A stretch of DNA of 39,601 nucleotides from Oscillospiraceae bacterium (GCA_015065615.1 SVPY01000026.1:1-39601); one strand, 5' to 3'; positions 15,641 through 23,490 are shown, counted from the first letter of the stretch. Numbers and translations: made by a program. The notes: a model not told the origin generated them from the letters alone.

Positions 15641-17386
15641 TTATACCGCGTATTTTTCAGCATAAGCTCTGTATTCATCGCGGAATAAACTTTCGTCGTG
15701 ACGTACGTTATGCAATGTTTCGTGAATATTCATATCGTGGTTAGCAAAATCGATAACAGAACCTGCTACGTTGGAGCAGTGGTCGCTTGTTCTTTCTAAG
15801 TTAGTTAAAAGGTCGGACCAGATAAAGCCTGTTTCAATACTGCAAAGACCCTGCTGAAGGCGTAAAATATGGCGTGTACGAAGCTTTTCTTTAATACCGT
15901 CAATAACCTGCTCAAGAGGTTCTACCTTCTTTGCAAGAGCAGCATCGTTATTAAGGAAGGCTTTGAAAGAAGTATCAATAATCTCACTTACAGCGCTCAT
16001 AAGAACTGCAAGTTCCTTTTTAGCATTTTCGGAGAAGTTTATATCCTTTTCGTTAAGCTCTTTAGCGGATGCCAGAAGGTTAACGCTGTGGTCGCTTATT
16101 CTTTCGAAATCGCCTATTGCTTTTAAAAGCATGGCTGCCTCGCTGCTGTCACTTTCGCTTAAATGTAAGGTAGAAAGCTTAACTAAGTAAGAACTTAAAA
16201 CGTCCTCGTAGTGGTCGCACTGCTTTTCGTCTGCCTTAATATTTTCTGCAATTTTATCATTGAAGCCTTCTTTTAAAAGCCTCATACCGTTATTTATACC
16301 CTCGCTTGCGCACATAGCCATATCGGTTATAACAGTTCTGCAGGACTGAAGCGCAATAGCGGGAGTAGCGAAAAGTCTTTCGTCAAGCTCTGTAACCGCT
16401 TCGGGAGTTTTACTGTCGGGTACAATTTTACAAACAAACTTTTCAAGTAAACCGGACATAGGAAGAAGAATAACTGTACAAGCAATATTAAATATAGAGT
16501 GAGCTACAGCAATACCAAAGGCATTGGCACCTTCAAATAAAATCTGAGGCGGGAAGAAAGCCTGAATTACACTGAAAACTGAAAGCCACACTGCAGTACC
16601 TATAACGTTGAAGGATAAGTGAACTAAAGCGGCTCTTCGTGCATCTTTTGTTGTACCTACTGATGAAATAAGCGCAGTTACACAGGTACCAATATTCTGA
16701 CCCATAATAATCGGGATAGCAGCACCGTAAGTAACCTGACCTGTAGCTGCCAAAGCCTGCAAAATACCAACTGAAGCGGAGGAAGACTGAATAATACCTG
16801 TTAAAACAGCACCTGCAAGCATACCTAAAATGGGATTAGTAAACATTAAGAAAAGGTTCTGGAACTCGGGAACGTTCTTTAAACCGCTTACGGCAGAGCT
16901 CATTGTGTCCATACCGAACATCAAAGTAGCAAAGCCTAAAAGAATAAGACCTGTATCCTTTTTCTTGGTATCCTTAATAAACATATAATAAATTACGCCT
17001 ATTAAAGCAAGTAAAGGAGTAAATGAAGTGGGCTTTAAAAGCTGAACAAAAATATTATTGCCCTCAATACCGCTTAAGGAAAGAACCCACGCCGTTACCG
17101 TGGTACCTACGTTGGCGCCCATAATAACGTTTATAGCCTGACCTAAAGCAATTAAGCCTGAGTTAACGAAGCCAACCACCATAACTGTGGTAGCAGATGA
17201 GCTCTGAATAACAGCCGTAACACCAAGACCTGTTAAAAATCCTGCGCTTTTTTTAGTGGTGAGTTTACCTAAAATACCTCTTAAAGCGCCGCCGGCTCTT
17301 CTTTCAAGAGCTTCGCCCATAATGGTCATACCAAAAAGAAAAAGGCACAGACCACCAACCATTGTTAATATATCGAATAAATCCAT
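15641..17386 (-). CDS. Na+/phosphate cotransporter, NptA-type, with PhoU-like C-terminal domain
   Basis: A 581-residue protein. The N-terminal half (about 1-320) has two inverted Na/Pi cotransport repeats with the hallmark QSSSATT (first repeat) and QSSSASV (second repeat), and eight or so membrane helices. The C-terminal part (about 345-570) is helical, cytoplasmic and PhoU-like, a known arrangement in bacterial NptA proteins. It should take up inorganic phosphate with Na+. The start is the ATG at 17386, 8 bases after AGGAG; the TTG at 17392 is too close. It follows a PhoB/PhoR-type pair and has its own promoter with a four-repeat Pho box, so induction in phosphate limitation is likely. Confidence 0.92.
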   Translation of the reverse strand: MDLFDILTMVGGLCLFLFGMTIMGEALERRAGGALRGILGKLTTKKSAGFLTGLGVTAVIQSSSATTVMVVGFVNSGLIALGQAINVIMGANVGTTVTAWVLSLSGIEGNNIFVQLLKPTSFTPLLALIGVIYYMFIKDTKKKDTGLILLGFATLMFGMDTMSSAVSGLKNVPEFQNLFLMFTNPILGMLAGAVLTGIIQSSSASVGILQALAATGQVTYGAAIPIIMGQNIGTCVTALISSVGTTKDARRAALVHLSFNVIGTAVWLSVFSVIQAFFPPQILFEGANAFGIAVAHSIFNIACTVILLPMSGLLEKFVCKIVPDSKTPEAVTELDERLFATPAIALQSCRTVITDMAMCASEGINNGMRLLKEGFNDKIAENIKADEKQCDHYEDVLSSYLVKLSTLHLSESDSSEAAMLLKAIGDFERISDHSVNLLASAKELNEKDINFSENAKKELAVLMSAVSEIIDTSFKAFLNNDAALAKKVEPLEQVIDGIKEKLRTRHILRLQQGLCSIETGFIWSDLLTNLERTSDHCSNVAGSVIDFANHDMNIHETLHNVRHDESLFRDEYRAYAEKYAV

Positions 17387-17429
17387 ATACAATTCTCCTG
17401 ATTTTAAGAAATTTGTTGTTTATGAATTT

Positions 17430-17494
17430 ATTATAGCATTTTTAAAGCTAAGTTTTGTAAAATTCAGGTAAAATCGCGGCAAAGTTACGGTAAA
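17430..17494 (-). promoter_or_regulatory. Pho box and -10 box of the Na/Pi transporter gene
   Basis: On the minus strand four direct hexamers are spaced exactly 11 bases apart: TTTACC (17494-17489), TTTGCC (17483-17478), TTTACC (17472-17467) and TTTACA (17461-17456), then TATAAT at 17435-17430, 20 bases further on. This matches the TT(A/T/C)ACA repeat organisation of Gram-positive PhoP boxes. The first repeat overlaps the end of the histidine kinase gene. Activation by the neighbouring response regulator is the natural inference. Confidence 0.8.
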
Positions 17495-19161
17495 TTTTTC
17501 TCTTTAGGCATTAATACGGTGATTTTTGTGCCTTTATTAATTTCACTTTCAACATCAATTTCGCCGCCAAGGTGCTTTAAAGTATGCTTTACTATTGAAA
17601 GTCCCAAACCGGTACCGCCGATATTTTTGGAATGGCTTTTATCCACACGGTAAAATCTTTCAAAAATTCTGCTGATATGCTCTTTTTCTATGCCTATTCC
17701 GGTATCTTCTATTATTACTGCGGCAAAATTACCCGTATCTTTTAATTTTACTTTTACCAAACCTTCGGGCTTATTATATTTAACAGCATTATCAATTAAA
17801 TTTTTAAATACGTCCTCACAGAGCCTATATGAGGATTTTATGCTAACTTCATCACCTTCAAGGGTACATTCCACCTTATTTCTTTCGCACTGGTAACTTA
17901 AGCCCTTGAAAATTTCAGAAATAAGCACTTTTAGATTAATATCGGTATATTCAATATCTCCTGTAAATTTACCTTCATCCAGGCGTGAAAGCCTTAATAT
18001 ATCATCCACAAGGCTTAAAAGCCTGTGGGATTCGCTATATATCTTTTTACCGAAATCCTTAACGTCACTTTCTTTTACAAGGCCCTCGCTTATAAGCTCC
18101 GAATAGCCTGAAATTGAGTGCAGCGGCGTTTTTAATTCGTGGGATACGTTAGCGGTAAACTCACGCCTTAAGCTTTCGTTCTGCTTTTTATCTGTTATAT
18201 CCAAAAGTAAAAGCACAACACCTGTAAGCTGACTATCGGAATAAACAGGCTCTGCTTTAATTGTGTAAATTTTGCCCTCCAGAGTAAATTCGGCTTCAAA
18301 TGAATTTCCGAATAAACCTTCACCTGCAGTTTCTCTGATTTTTGCGGTGTTTATATTTGAAATAAAATCCTTGCCTTTTAGTTCACCCTTTAACCCAAGA
18401 AGTTTAACAGCCGCATTATTTATACTCAAAATTAAGCCTCGGCTGTTTAAAAGCACCAAGCCTTCGCTCATACCCTCTGTTACAGCTGTAAATTCCTGCT
18501 GCCTTTTCAAAAGGTCTCTTTCCTGCTTTATAAGCTTATGCTGCTGGCTGGATATTCGTGCTAAAAGCGGTTTAATTTCGTCGTAGTGTTTATTATTTAA
18601 GGGTTCATCAAGGTTAAGGCTGTTTAATGGCTTTACTATTAATTTCGAAAGCCTGAAAGCAAGAAGCAGTGAAAGGAAAAGGATAAACAAAAATATAACT
18701 ATAAGGGGAATTATAAACTCGGCAATAAGTACAATAACAGAACTCTGGGCGCTGCTAAGCCTGATTACCGTACCGTCTGAAAGGCGTATTGCATAGTAAA
18801 ACCAATATTCTGTTAAAGAATCCGAATATCTTACACTTTCACCTATGCCGCTTTTCAGCGCCTCGGTTATTTCCTCTCTTTCAAGGTGGCTTCCCATATG
18901 AGCAGGTTCAAGAAGTGTATCGTAAAGCACCTTGCCCTCGGCATCCACCCAGGTTACACGGCTGCCGCTGAGCTCAAGCTCATCGAAATAATCTTCGCCT
19001 ATATGTTCTATAGCTTCAGCCGCCATTTCTGTAAGTATTTTAAGGGAATTTTGCTGCTGATTTGTAAAATAGGAGTAAAGTCCGCCTGCTATAAGTATTA
19101 CACAGGATATAGCTACACAAAAAGAAACAAGACATATGGAAGAGAATATTTTTTTGGTCAT
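17485..19161 (-). CDS. Sensor histidine kinase, PhoR-like
   Basis: A 558-residue membrane kinase: membrane helix at 8-30, extracytoplasmic segment to about 140, second helix 142-169, linker, PAS domain (about 222-322), HisKA domain with phospho-accepting His341 in ANVSHELKTPLHS, and an ATPase domain with NLIDNAVKYN, DTGIGI, FERFYRVDKS and GGTGLGLSIV. It would phosphorylate the response regulator encoded just upstream; the ATG follows that gene's stop by 1 base and its GGAGGT site lies inside it. The architecture matches PhoR, and the downstream phosphate transporter with a Pho box supports a phosphate-sensing role. Confidence 0.9.
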   Translation of the reverse strand: MTKKIFSSICLVSFCVAISCVILIAGGLYSYFTNQQQNSLKILTEMAAEAIEHIGEDYFDELELSGSRVTWVDAEGKVLYDTLLEPAHMGSHLEREEITEALKSGIGESVRYSDSLTEYWFYYAIRLSDGTVIRLSSAQSSVIVLIAEFIIPLIVIFLFILFLSLLLAFRLSKLIVKPLNSLNLDEPLNNKHYDEIKPLLARISSQQHKLIKQERDLLKRQQEFTAVTEGMSEGLVLLNSRGLILSINNAAVKLLGLKGELKGKDFISNINTAKIRETAGEGLFGNSFEAEFTLEGKIYTIKAEPVYSDSQLTGVVLLLLDITDKKQNESLRREFTANVSHELKTPLHSISGYSELISEGLVKESDVKDFGKKIYSESHRLLSLVDDILRLSRLDEGKFTGDIEYTDINLKVLISEIFKGLSYQCERNKVECTLEGDEVSIKSSYRLCEDVFKNLIDNAVKYNKPEGLVKVKLKDTGNFAAVIIEDTGIGIEKEHISRIFERFYRVDKSHSKNIGGTGLGLSIVKHTLKHLGGEIDVESEINKGTKITVLMPKEKNLP

Positions 19162-19162
19162 T

Positions 19163-19831
19163 TTATACCTCCATTTTATATCCTACTCCGCGTACTGTTT
19201 TAATATATGCGCCTGCATCCTTAAGCTTTGTTCTAAGAGTGCCTATATGCACATCTACTGTTCTTGTTTCGCCCATAAAATCCACACCCCATACGATTTC
19301 CAGAAGCTCATCCCTGGTGTAGGCTTTGTTCTGATGCTCCATAAATAACTTTAAAAGCTCATATTCTTTAAAGGTAAGCTCCACGTTTTCCTTGTTTATA
19401 CTTACTTTATGGCTGTTTGTATCAAGGGCAATTAAACCTGCATTTAAAATACTTTCTTTCTTTTTGGGTTCAACCCTTCTCAGTACTGCTTTTATACGTG
19501 ATATCATTTCCATCATACCAAAAGGCTTCTGCAAATAATCATCCGCCCCTGCATCCAGGCAAAGCACCTTATCGTATTCGCTGCCTTTTGCAGTTGCCAT
19601 TATTACGGGAATGTTTTCGGTAGAGCTTTTCTTTCTTATTTCTTTTAATATTTCCACTCCGTCCATACCGGGCAGCATTATATCCAAAATTATAAGGCGC
19701 GGCAATTCTTTATTAAGTTCTTCAAAAAATGAGAGGCTATCCTTAAAGCCTTTTGCTTCAAAACCCGAAACCTTAAGTGTGTAAAGCATCAGTTCTCTTA
19801 TGCTGCTGTCGTCTTCTACTAAAAATATCAT
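19163..19831 (-). CDS. Response regulator, OmpR/PhoB family
   Basis: A 222-residue regulator: receiver domain with acidic pocket EDD (6-8), phospho-accepting Asp50 in IILDIMLPGMDG, conserved Lys in LQKPF, and a C-terminal winged helix with ELTFKEYELLKLFMEH and VDVHIGTLRTKL, PhoB-like features. GGGGTG precedes the ATG. It is the first gene of the pair with the PhoR-like kinase. Two TTTACA hexamers 11 bases apart lie upstream (19980-19964), so it probably binds the Pho boxes here, including its own. A name of phoP or phoB is likely, but not assigned on sequence alone. Confidence 0.9.
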   Translation of the reverse strand: MIFLVEDDSSIRELMLYTLKVSGFEAKGFKDSLSFFEELNKELPRLIILDIMLPGMDGVEILKEIRKKSSTENIPVIMATAKGSEYDKVLCLDAGADDYLQKPFGMMEMISRIKAVLRRVEPKKKESILNAGLIALDTNSHKVSINKENVELTFKEYELLKLFMEHQNKAYTRDELLEIVWGVDFMGETRTVDVHIGTLRTKLKDAGAYIKTVRGVGYKMEV

Positions 19832-19963
19832 ACAAGCACCCCTTTCGCTTTTTCTTTATAATAACTTAAATTTTATTTTGCTGCAATTATTTTTATAAAT
19901 TTCTCTTCTTTATATAAATTCTGTTACTTAGGTTCAATGGGATTTATTAATTTTGAAGCTTAA

Positions 19964-19980
19964 TGTAAAATTCGTGTAAA
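19964..19980 (-). promoter_or_regulatory. Two-repeat Pho-box-like site upstream of the response regulator
   Basis: Minus strand TTTACA (19980-19975) and TTTACA (19969-19964), exactly 11 bases apart, the spacing seen before the Na/Pi gene. It suggests autoregulation of the two-component operon. The -10 box is not clear. Confidence 0.55.
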
Positions 19981-20036
19981 GTAAAGTAGCCATATTACGC
20001 TCATAATAAATTTTACCGCTTCTTAGCCTTTAATAT

Positions 20037-20065
20037 AGGACAAACTTTAATTAATATGCTATAAT
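20037..20065 (+). promoter_or_regulatory. Promoter of the KdpD/KdpE-like operon
   Basis: AGGACA (20037-20042), 17-base spacer and TATAAT (20060-20065) with an extended -10 (TGC just before it). Transcription would start about 25 bases before the TTG start codon. Confidence 0.6.
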
Positions 20066-20096
20066 TACTTTGTATGGCATTAAAGGAGGCTTTAAT

Positions 20097-21146
20097 TTGA
20101 AAAAAATACTTCCTCAATTAAATAAAGCATTTATTACAGTTTTAATAATTATAATCACAGTTGCCGTAACTACGTTTATTCAAACTTTATCACTTTCCGT
20201 AAGCCTTATCCCTATGCTTTTCGTGCTCTGTGTATTCATTATATCGCTGATAACAAGGGAATTTGTATGGGGAATAATCGCTTCTTTAATAAGCACGTTG
20301 GTGGTAAACTACGCCTTTACCGAGCCCTATTACCATTTCAACTTCTCGATATCAGATAATTTATTCTCGGCTGTGGTTATTTTAACTGTTGCCATCACAA
20401 CGGGAATTATGACGGTAAGAATCAAAAATCTTGAAGAAATGAAACTCGAAAGCGAAAAGGAAAGACTCAGAGCCAATCTTTTAAGAGCTATCTCTCACGA
20501 TTTAAGAACACCGCTGACTACGATTTACGGTTCTTCCAACGCTATAAGCGAAAATTTTGATAATTTAAGCAAAGAACAAATTTTAAATCTCCTGCACGAA
20601 ATAAACGAAGACAGCGAAAGCCTTATAAGAATGGTGGAAAATCTTCTCTCCGTTACGAAAATAAGTGACGATAACGTTAATTTAAGGCTCAATATGACTG
20701 TTCTTGAGGAGCTTATAGATAACGTTATAGTTAAATTCAAGAAAAATTTCCCCGAAAGAGAGATTAAAGTTGAGATTCCCGACGAACTTATAAGCATTCA
20801 AATGGACAGCCTTCTTATAACTCAGGTGCTTCTGAACTTACTTGAAAACGCAGTTATCCACGCGGTAGGTATGACGGATTTAATGCTGAAAGTTACTCTG
20901 GAAAACGGCAAAGCAACAATCTCCGTAGAAGATAACGGCTGCGGTTTAGCCGAAAGCCATGATAATAAAAAGAACTCAACTAAGCCTTCTGACGGCGGAA
21001 GAAATAACCTGGGTATCGGTCTTTCACTTTGCAGCGCAATCATTAAAGCTCACGGCTCAAATTTAATTCACGAAAGCCGCGCAGAGGGCGGTACGATATT
21101 TAAATTTTCACTTAACGCGGAGGTGCTTAATTTTGAAGAACAGTAA
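20097..21146 (+). CDS. Sensor histidine kinase, KdpD C-terminal-half type
   Basis: A 349-residue kinase with four close membrane helices (about residues 9-105, DUF4118-like, as in KdpD), then HisKA with His134 in AISHDLRTPLTTIYGSS, and an ATPase domain with LLENAVIHA, EDNGCGL and GIGLSLCSAIIKAHG. It lacks the N-terminal KdpD sensor and UspA-like domains of classical 900-residue KdpD. The start is taken as the TTG at 20097 because AAAGGAGG ends 6 bases before it; upstream in-frame TTG at 20070 lies before the ribosome site. It overlaps the response regulator gene by 14 bases. The signal is unknown; no K+ transporter is adjacent. Confidence 0.88.
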   Translation: MKKILPQLNKAFITVLIIIITVAVTTFIQTLSLSVSLIPMLFVLCVFIISLITREFVWGIIASLISTLVVNYAFTEPYYHFNFSISDNLFSAVVILTVAITTGIMTVRIKNLEEMKLESEKERLRANLLRAISHDLRTPLTTIYGSSNAISENFDNLSKEQILNLLHEINEDSESLIRMVENLLSVTKISDDNVNLRLNMTVLEELIDNVIVKFKKNFPEREIKVEIPDELISIQMDSLLITQVLLNLLENAVIHAVGMTDLMLKVTLENGKATISVEDNGCGLAESHDNKKNSTKPSDGGRNNLGIGLSLCSAIIKAHGSNLIHESRAEGGTIFKFSLNAEVLNFEEQ

Positions 21147-21843
21147 ACAGAAAATATTAATTATAGAGGACGAAGCAAATATATCCAATCTTGTTTCTAC
21201 AGTATTGGAAACCAACGGATATAAGCCTCTGATTGCCAAAAACTGCGGACAGGGTAAAATGATGTTTTCCTCCCATATTCCCGATCTTGTTATACTTGAT
21301 TTGGGTCTGCCCGATGAAGACGGCCTTAATTTCATAGATTACGCAAGAGCAAACGGAAACACCCCTATCATAGTTCTCTCTGCAAGAAGCGACGAACACG
21401 ACAAAGTGGAAGCCCTCGATAAAGGCGCCTGCGACTACGTTACAAAGCCCTTTGGCAGTGCGGAATTTTTAGCAAGAGTGCGCGCGCAGTTAAGAACATC
21501 AAATAATATCCCTGCGGATAATACCCCTCTTGAAAAATTCGTTCTTCACGATTTACAAATAGATTTTGACAAGCATACAGTTACATTAAACGGTGAACCC
21601 GTCAATTTAACGGTAACCGAATATAATATAGTGGTGCTTCTCTCCAAATATCAGGGCAAGGTGCTTACGTACACAAATATAATCAAAGAGATATGGGGTT
21701 ATCAGGATGGCAGCAGTATAAAGAAGCTGCAGGTAAATATGGCAAACATACGGAAAAAACTGAAAATTGTTCCCGGAAATAACAAATACATTTTAAATGA
21801 ACTGGGCGTTGGCTACCGTATGTGTGATGAAAGCGATATGTAA
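21133..21843 (+). CDS. Response regulator, KdpE-like (OmpR family)
   Basis: A 236-residue regulator with receiver acidic residues EDE (12-14), Asp56 in LVILDLGLPDEDG, Lys in VTKPFG, and an OmpR-type winged helix (NLTVTEYNIVVLLS, SIKKLQVNMANIRKKL, GVGYRM). It starts at TTG 21133, 7 bases after GGAGGTG and 14 bases inside the kinase gene, so the two are coupled. The pairing resembles KdpDE, which controls potassium uptake in other bacteria, but no kdpFABC operon lies here; the next gene is a sodium-pump decarboxylase subunit with its own promoter beyond a terminator. Confidence 0.9.
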   Translation: MKNSKQKILIIEDEANISNLVSTVLETNGYKPLIAKNCGQGKMMFSSHIPDLVILDLGLPDEDGLNFIDYARANGNTPIIVLSARSDEHDKVEALDKGACDYVTKPFGSAEFLARVRAQLRTSNNIPADNTPLEKFVLHDLQIDFDKHTVTLNGEPVNLTVTEYNIVVLLSKYQGKVLTYTNIIKEIWGYQDGSSIKKLQVNMANIRKKLKIVPGNNKYILNELGVGYRMCDESDM

Positions 21844-21874
21844 TGCTGAATAATTAATAAAATCGGCATTTTTT
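21842..21874 (+). terminator. Terminator of the KdpD/KdpE-like operon
   Basis: Stem AATGCTGA (21842-21849) / TCGGCATT (21863-21870), one G-T pair, 13-base loop, followed by a run of T ending at 21874. It begins at the stop codon of the response regulator. Confidence 0.65.
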
Positions 21875-21897
21875 GTCCAAATAAAACAAATTGTCCC

Positions 21898-21926
21898 TAT
21901 ACATTCTGAGCGATTTATGATATGAT
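21898..21926 (+). promoter_or_regulatory. Probable promoter of the decarboxylase subunit genes
   Basis: TATACA (21898-21903), 17-base spacer, TATGAT (21921-21926), about 45 bases before the ATG. Both boxes match four or five of six consensus positions. Confidence 0.5.
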
Positions 21927-21974
21927 AATTAATTGTGAATAAAACCATAAATTTACCAAACGGAGGATTCAAAA

Positions 21975-23075
21975 ATGGAGGTTCTTTATCAAAACCTTTT
22001 AGCGGTTACACCTCAGCAGGTTATCATGTGGATCATCGGCGGTTTACTTATTTTCCTCGCCATTAAGAAGGACATGGAACCTACACTTTTATTACCCATG
22101 GGCTTCGGCGCAATTCTTGTTAACCTTCCCAATTCAGGCGCAAAGGCTGTTATCAATCATCTTTTCGATATCGGTATCAGCAACGAAAGCCACGAATTAT
22201 TCCCCTTGATTCTTTTCATCGGTATAGGCGCTATGATCGACTTCAAGCCCCTACTTACTAACCCCAAGCTTATGCTTTTCGGTGCCGCTGCACAGTTCGG
22301 TATTTTCTTTACCCTCTGCATGGCTACACTTTTAGGCTTTGATATTAAGGACGCCGCTTCCGTTGCCATTATCGGCGCAGCTGACGGTCCTACTTCCATT
22401 TACGTTGCTCAGACTCTTGGCAGCAAGTACACAGCAGCTATTATGGTGGCAGCTTACAGCTATATGGCTCTCGTTCCTATCGTACAGCCCCCCATCATCA
22501 AGCTCTGCACCACAAAGAAAGAGCGCAGAATCCGTATGAGCTATACAAACAAGCAGGTAAGCAAGCTCACCGAGATCCTCTTCCCCATCGTTGTTACAGT
22601 TATCGTAGGTCTGGTTGCTCCCGATGCAGTTGCACTTATCGGCTTCTTGATGTTCGGTAACCTTATAAGAGTTTGCGGCGTACTGGATTCACTCAGCGAA
22701 ACAGCACAGAAGGTTCTTGCAAACCTTATTACAATCTTCCTTGGTATTACAATTGCTTCCAGAATGACAGCTGAAGATTTCCTCGTTCCCGAGACACTCT
22801 TCATCATGGCTTTAGGTCTTGTAGCTTTCATCTTCGATACATTCGGCGGTGTAATGCTTGCAAAGCTTATGAACCTCTTTATGAAGGAAAAGATCAACCC
22901 CATGATAGGTGCTGCAGGTATCTCCGCATTCCCCATGAGCGCAAGAGTTGTACATAAGTTAGGTCTTCAGGAAGATAACCAGAACTTCCTTCTTATGCAC
23001 TCCATCGGTGTTAACGTATCAGGTCAGATTGCTTCCGTTATCGTTGGCGGTCTTATCTTAGCTCTTGTTAAATAA
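21975..23075 (+). CDS. Sodium-translocating decarboxylase beta subunit (OadB/GcdB type)
   Basis: A 366-residue membrane protein with about ten helices, the carboxybiotin decarboxylase and Na+ channel of oxaloacetate, glutaconyl-CoA or methylmalonyl-CoA decarboxylases. The hallmark re-entrant motif GAADGPTSIYVA has Asp137, known to be essential for Na+ coupling, and the C-terminal HSIGVNVSGQIASV carries the conserved Asn, Gly and Ser. GIGAMIDFKPLL and AYSYMALVPIVQPPI are typical. GGAGG precedes the ATG. The small gamma-like subunit follows. No carboxyltransferase (alpha) or biotin carrier gene is in the window, so the substrate cannot be decided. Confidence 0.93.
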   Translation: MEVLYQNLLAVTPQQVIMWIIGGLLIFLAIKKDMEPTLLLPMGFGAILVNLPNSGAKAVINHLFDIGISNESHELFPLILFIGIGAMIDFKPLLTNPKLMLFGAAAQFGIFFTLCMATLLGFDIKDAASVAIIGAADGPTSIYVAQTLGSKYTAAIMVAAYSYMALVPIVQPPIIKLCTTKKERRIRMSYTNKQVSKLTEILFPIVVTVIVGLVAPDAVALIGFLMFGNLIRVCGVLDSLSETAQKVLANLITIFLGITIASRMTAEDFLVPETLFIMALGLVAFIFDTFGGVMLAKLMNLFMKEKINPMIGAAGISAFPMSARVVHKLGLQEDNQNFLLMHSIGVNVSGQIASVIVGGLILALVK

Positions 23076-23093
23076 TCGGGAGGTAATTTGAAT

Positions 23094-23291
23094 ATGAACT
23101 TTTTAAATATTTTAACTCAGCTTTTAACTGCTCAGAACAGCGGCGGTCTTGATTTTTCCAACTTCCAGATCAATTACGAAGCTTTAACCAAGGCTCTTTC
23201 CATTACCGGTACAGGTATGGTTGGTGTTTTTGTAATCACCGTAGTTATCATTATTGTGGTAAACCTCTTAAATAAGTTTACAAACAGATAA
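23094..23291 (+). CDS. Small sodium-pump decarboxylase gamma-like subunit (OadG-like)
   Basis: A 65-residue protein with one membrane helix (about residues 38-60, GTGMVGVFVITVVIIIVVNLL), the size and topology of OadG/GcdD assembly subunits. It starts 18 bases after the beta subunit stop; the ATG at 23094 follows GGGAGG by 10 bases, while an in-frame TTG at 23088 is an alternative. It probably anchors the alpha subunit to the beta subunit. The usual extended charged C-terminal tail of OadG is almost absent, so the assignment rests on size, helix and context. Confidence 0.75.
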   Translation: MNFLNILTQLLTAQNSGGLDFSNFQINYEALTKALSITGTGMVGVFVITVVIIIVVNLLNKFTNR

Positions 23292-23303
23292 TCAGTAATT
23301 ACT

Positions 23304-23364
23304 CCGCGTATGAGTCGCTTTTCGTAGAAAACAGACGCCCTGAAGGCGGCTGAGACTCAACGCC
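23304..23364 (+). ncRNA. Structured RNA domain 1 of a tandem riboswitch-like leader
   Basis: A 61-nt unit that aligns base for base, without gaps, to the unit 76 bases downstream. Predicted fold: an outer GCG/CGC clamp (positions 3-5 with 58-60), stem P1 TGAGTC/GACTCA (8-13 with 51-56), hairpin P2 (16-20 with 24-28, GTA loop), and hairpin P3 (30-36 with 42-48, one A-G mismatch, CTGAA loop). CCGCGTATG, the GTA and CTGAA loops and CAACGCC are identical in both copies. It lies in the leader of pnuC. I do not match it to TPP, glycine, NAD+ or other riboswitch classes I can name. Confidence 0.7.
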
Positions 23365-23379
23365 ATTATTAAAGCAGTC

Positions 23380-23440
23380 CCGCGTATGTGACGTTTTCTG
23401 TAAGAAATCGATGTTCTGAAAACATCGAAGTCACAACGCC
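23380..23440 (+). ncRNA. Structured RNA domain 2 of a tandem riboswitch-like leader
   Basis: The second 61-nt unit folds like the first with compensatory changes. P1 is TGTGAC/GTCACA, so pairs 10-54 and 12-52 swap orientation; P3 is fully paired CGATGTT/AACATCG with pairs 30-48, 33-45, 35-43 and 36-42 changed on both sides; P2 pair 19-25 changes from T-A to C-G. The unpaired and loop bases stay constant. Conserved fold with changing stems is the signature of a selected RNA structure. A small AATTTC/GAAATT hairpin and the terminator-like hairpin follow before pnuC. Confidence 0.7.
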
Positions 23441-23473
23441 AATTTCGAAGAAATTTGCCACCGGGTAAATTAA

Positions 23474-23490
23474 GATGTAGAATCTACATC
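23474..23490 (+). promoter_or_regulatory. Short hairpin that competes with the pnuC terminator
   Basis: GATGTAG (23474-23480) / CTACATC (23484-23490), 3-base loop. Its 3' arm shares 23488-23490 with the 5' arm of the next hairpin, so the two cannot both be complete. It is a candidate switching element between the tandem RNA domains and the terminator. Confidence 0.45.

Noticed and set aside
18886-19203. 105-codon plus-strand ORF opposite the PhoR-like kinase
   Set aside because: It is a shadow of a well-supported kinase gene with intact motifs and has no ribosome site.
22541-22936. 131-codon minus-strand ORF inside the decarboxylase beta subunit gene
   Set aside because: It is antisense to a strongly conserved membrane protein and shows no recognisable domain.
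23304-23364. TPP riboswitch, suggested by GGCTGAGA
   Set aside because: The rest of the TPP core (the CCUGAUC-type and GCGNAGGGA segments) is absent, and the second unit does not keep CTGAGA.
23304-23440. CRISPR-like or simple direct repeat
   Set aside because: There are only two units, the differences are concentrated in stems as compensatory pairs, and there is no cas gene or repeat-spacer pattern.
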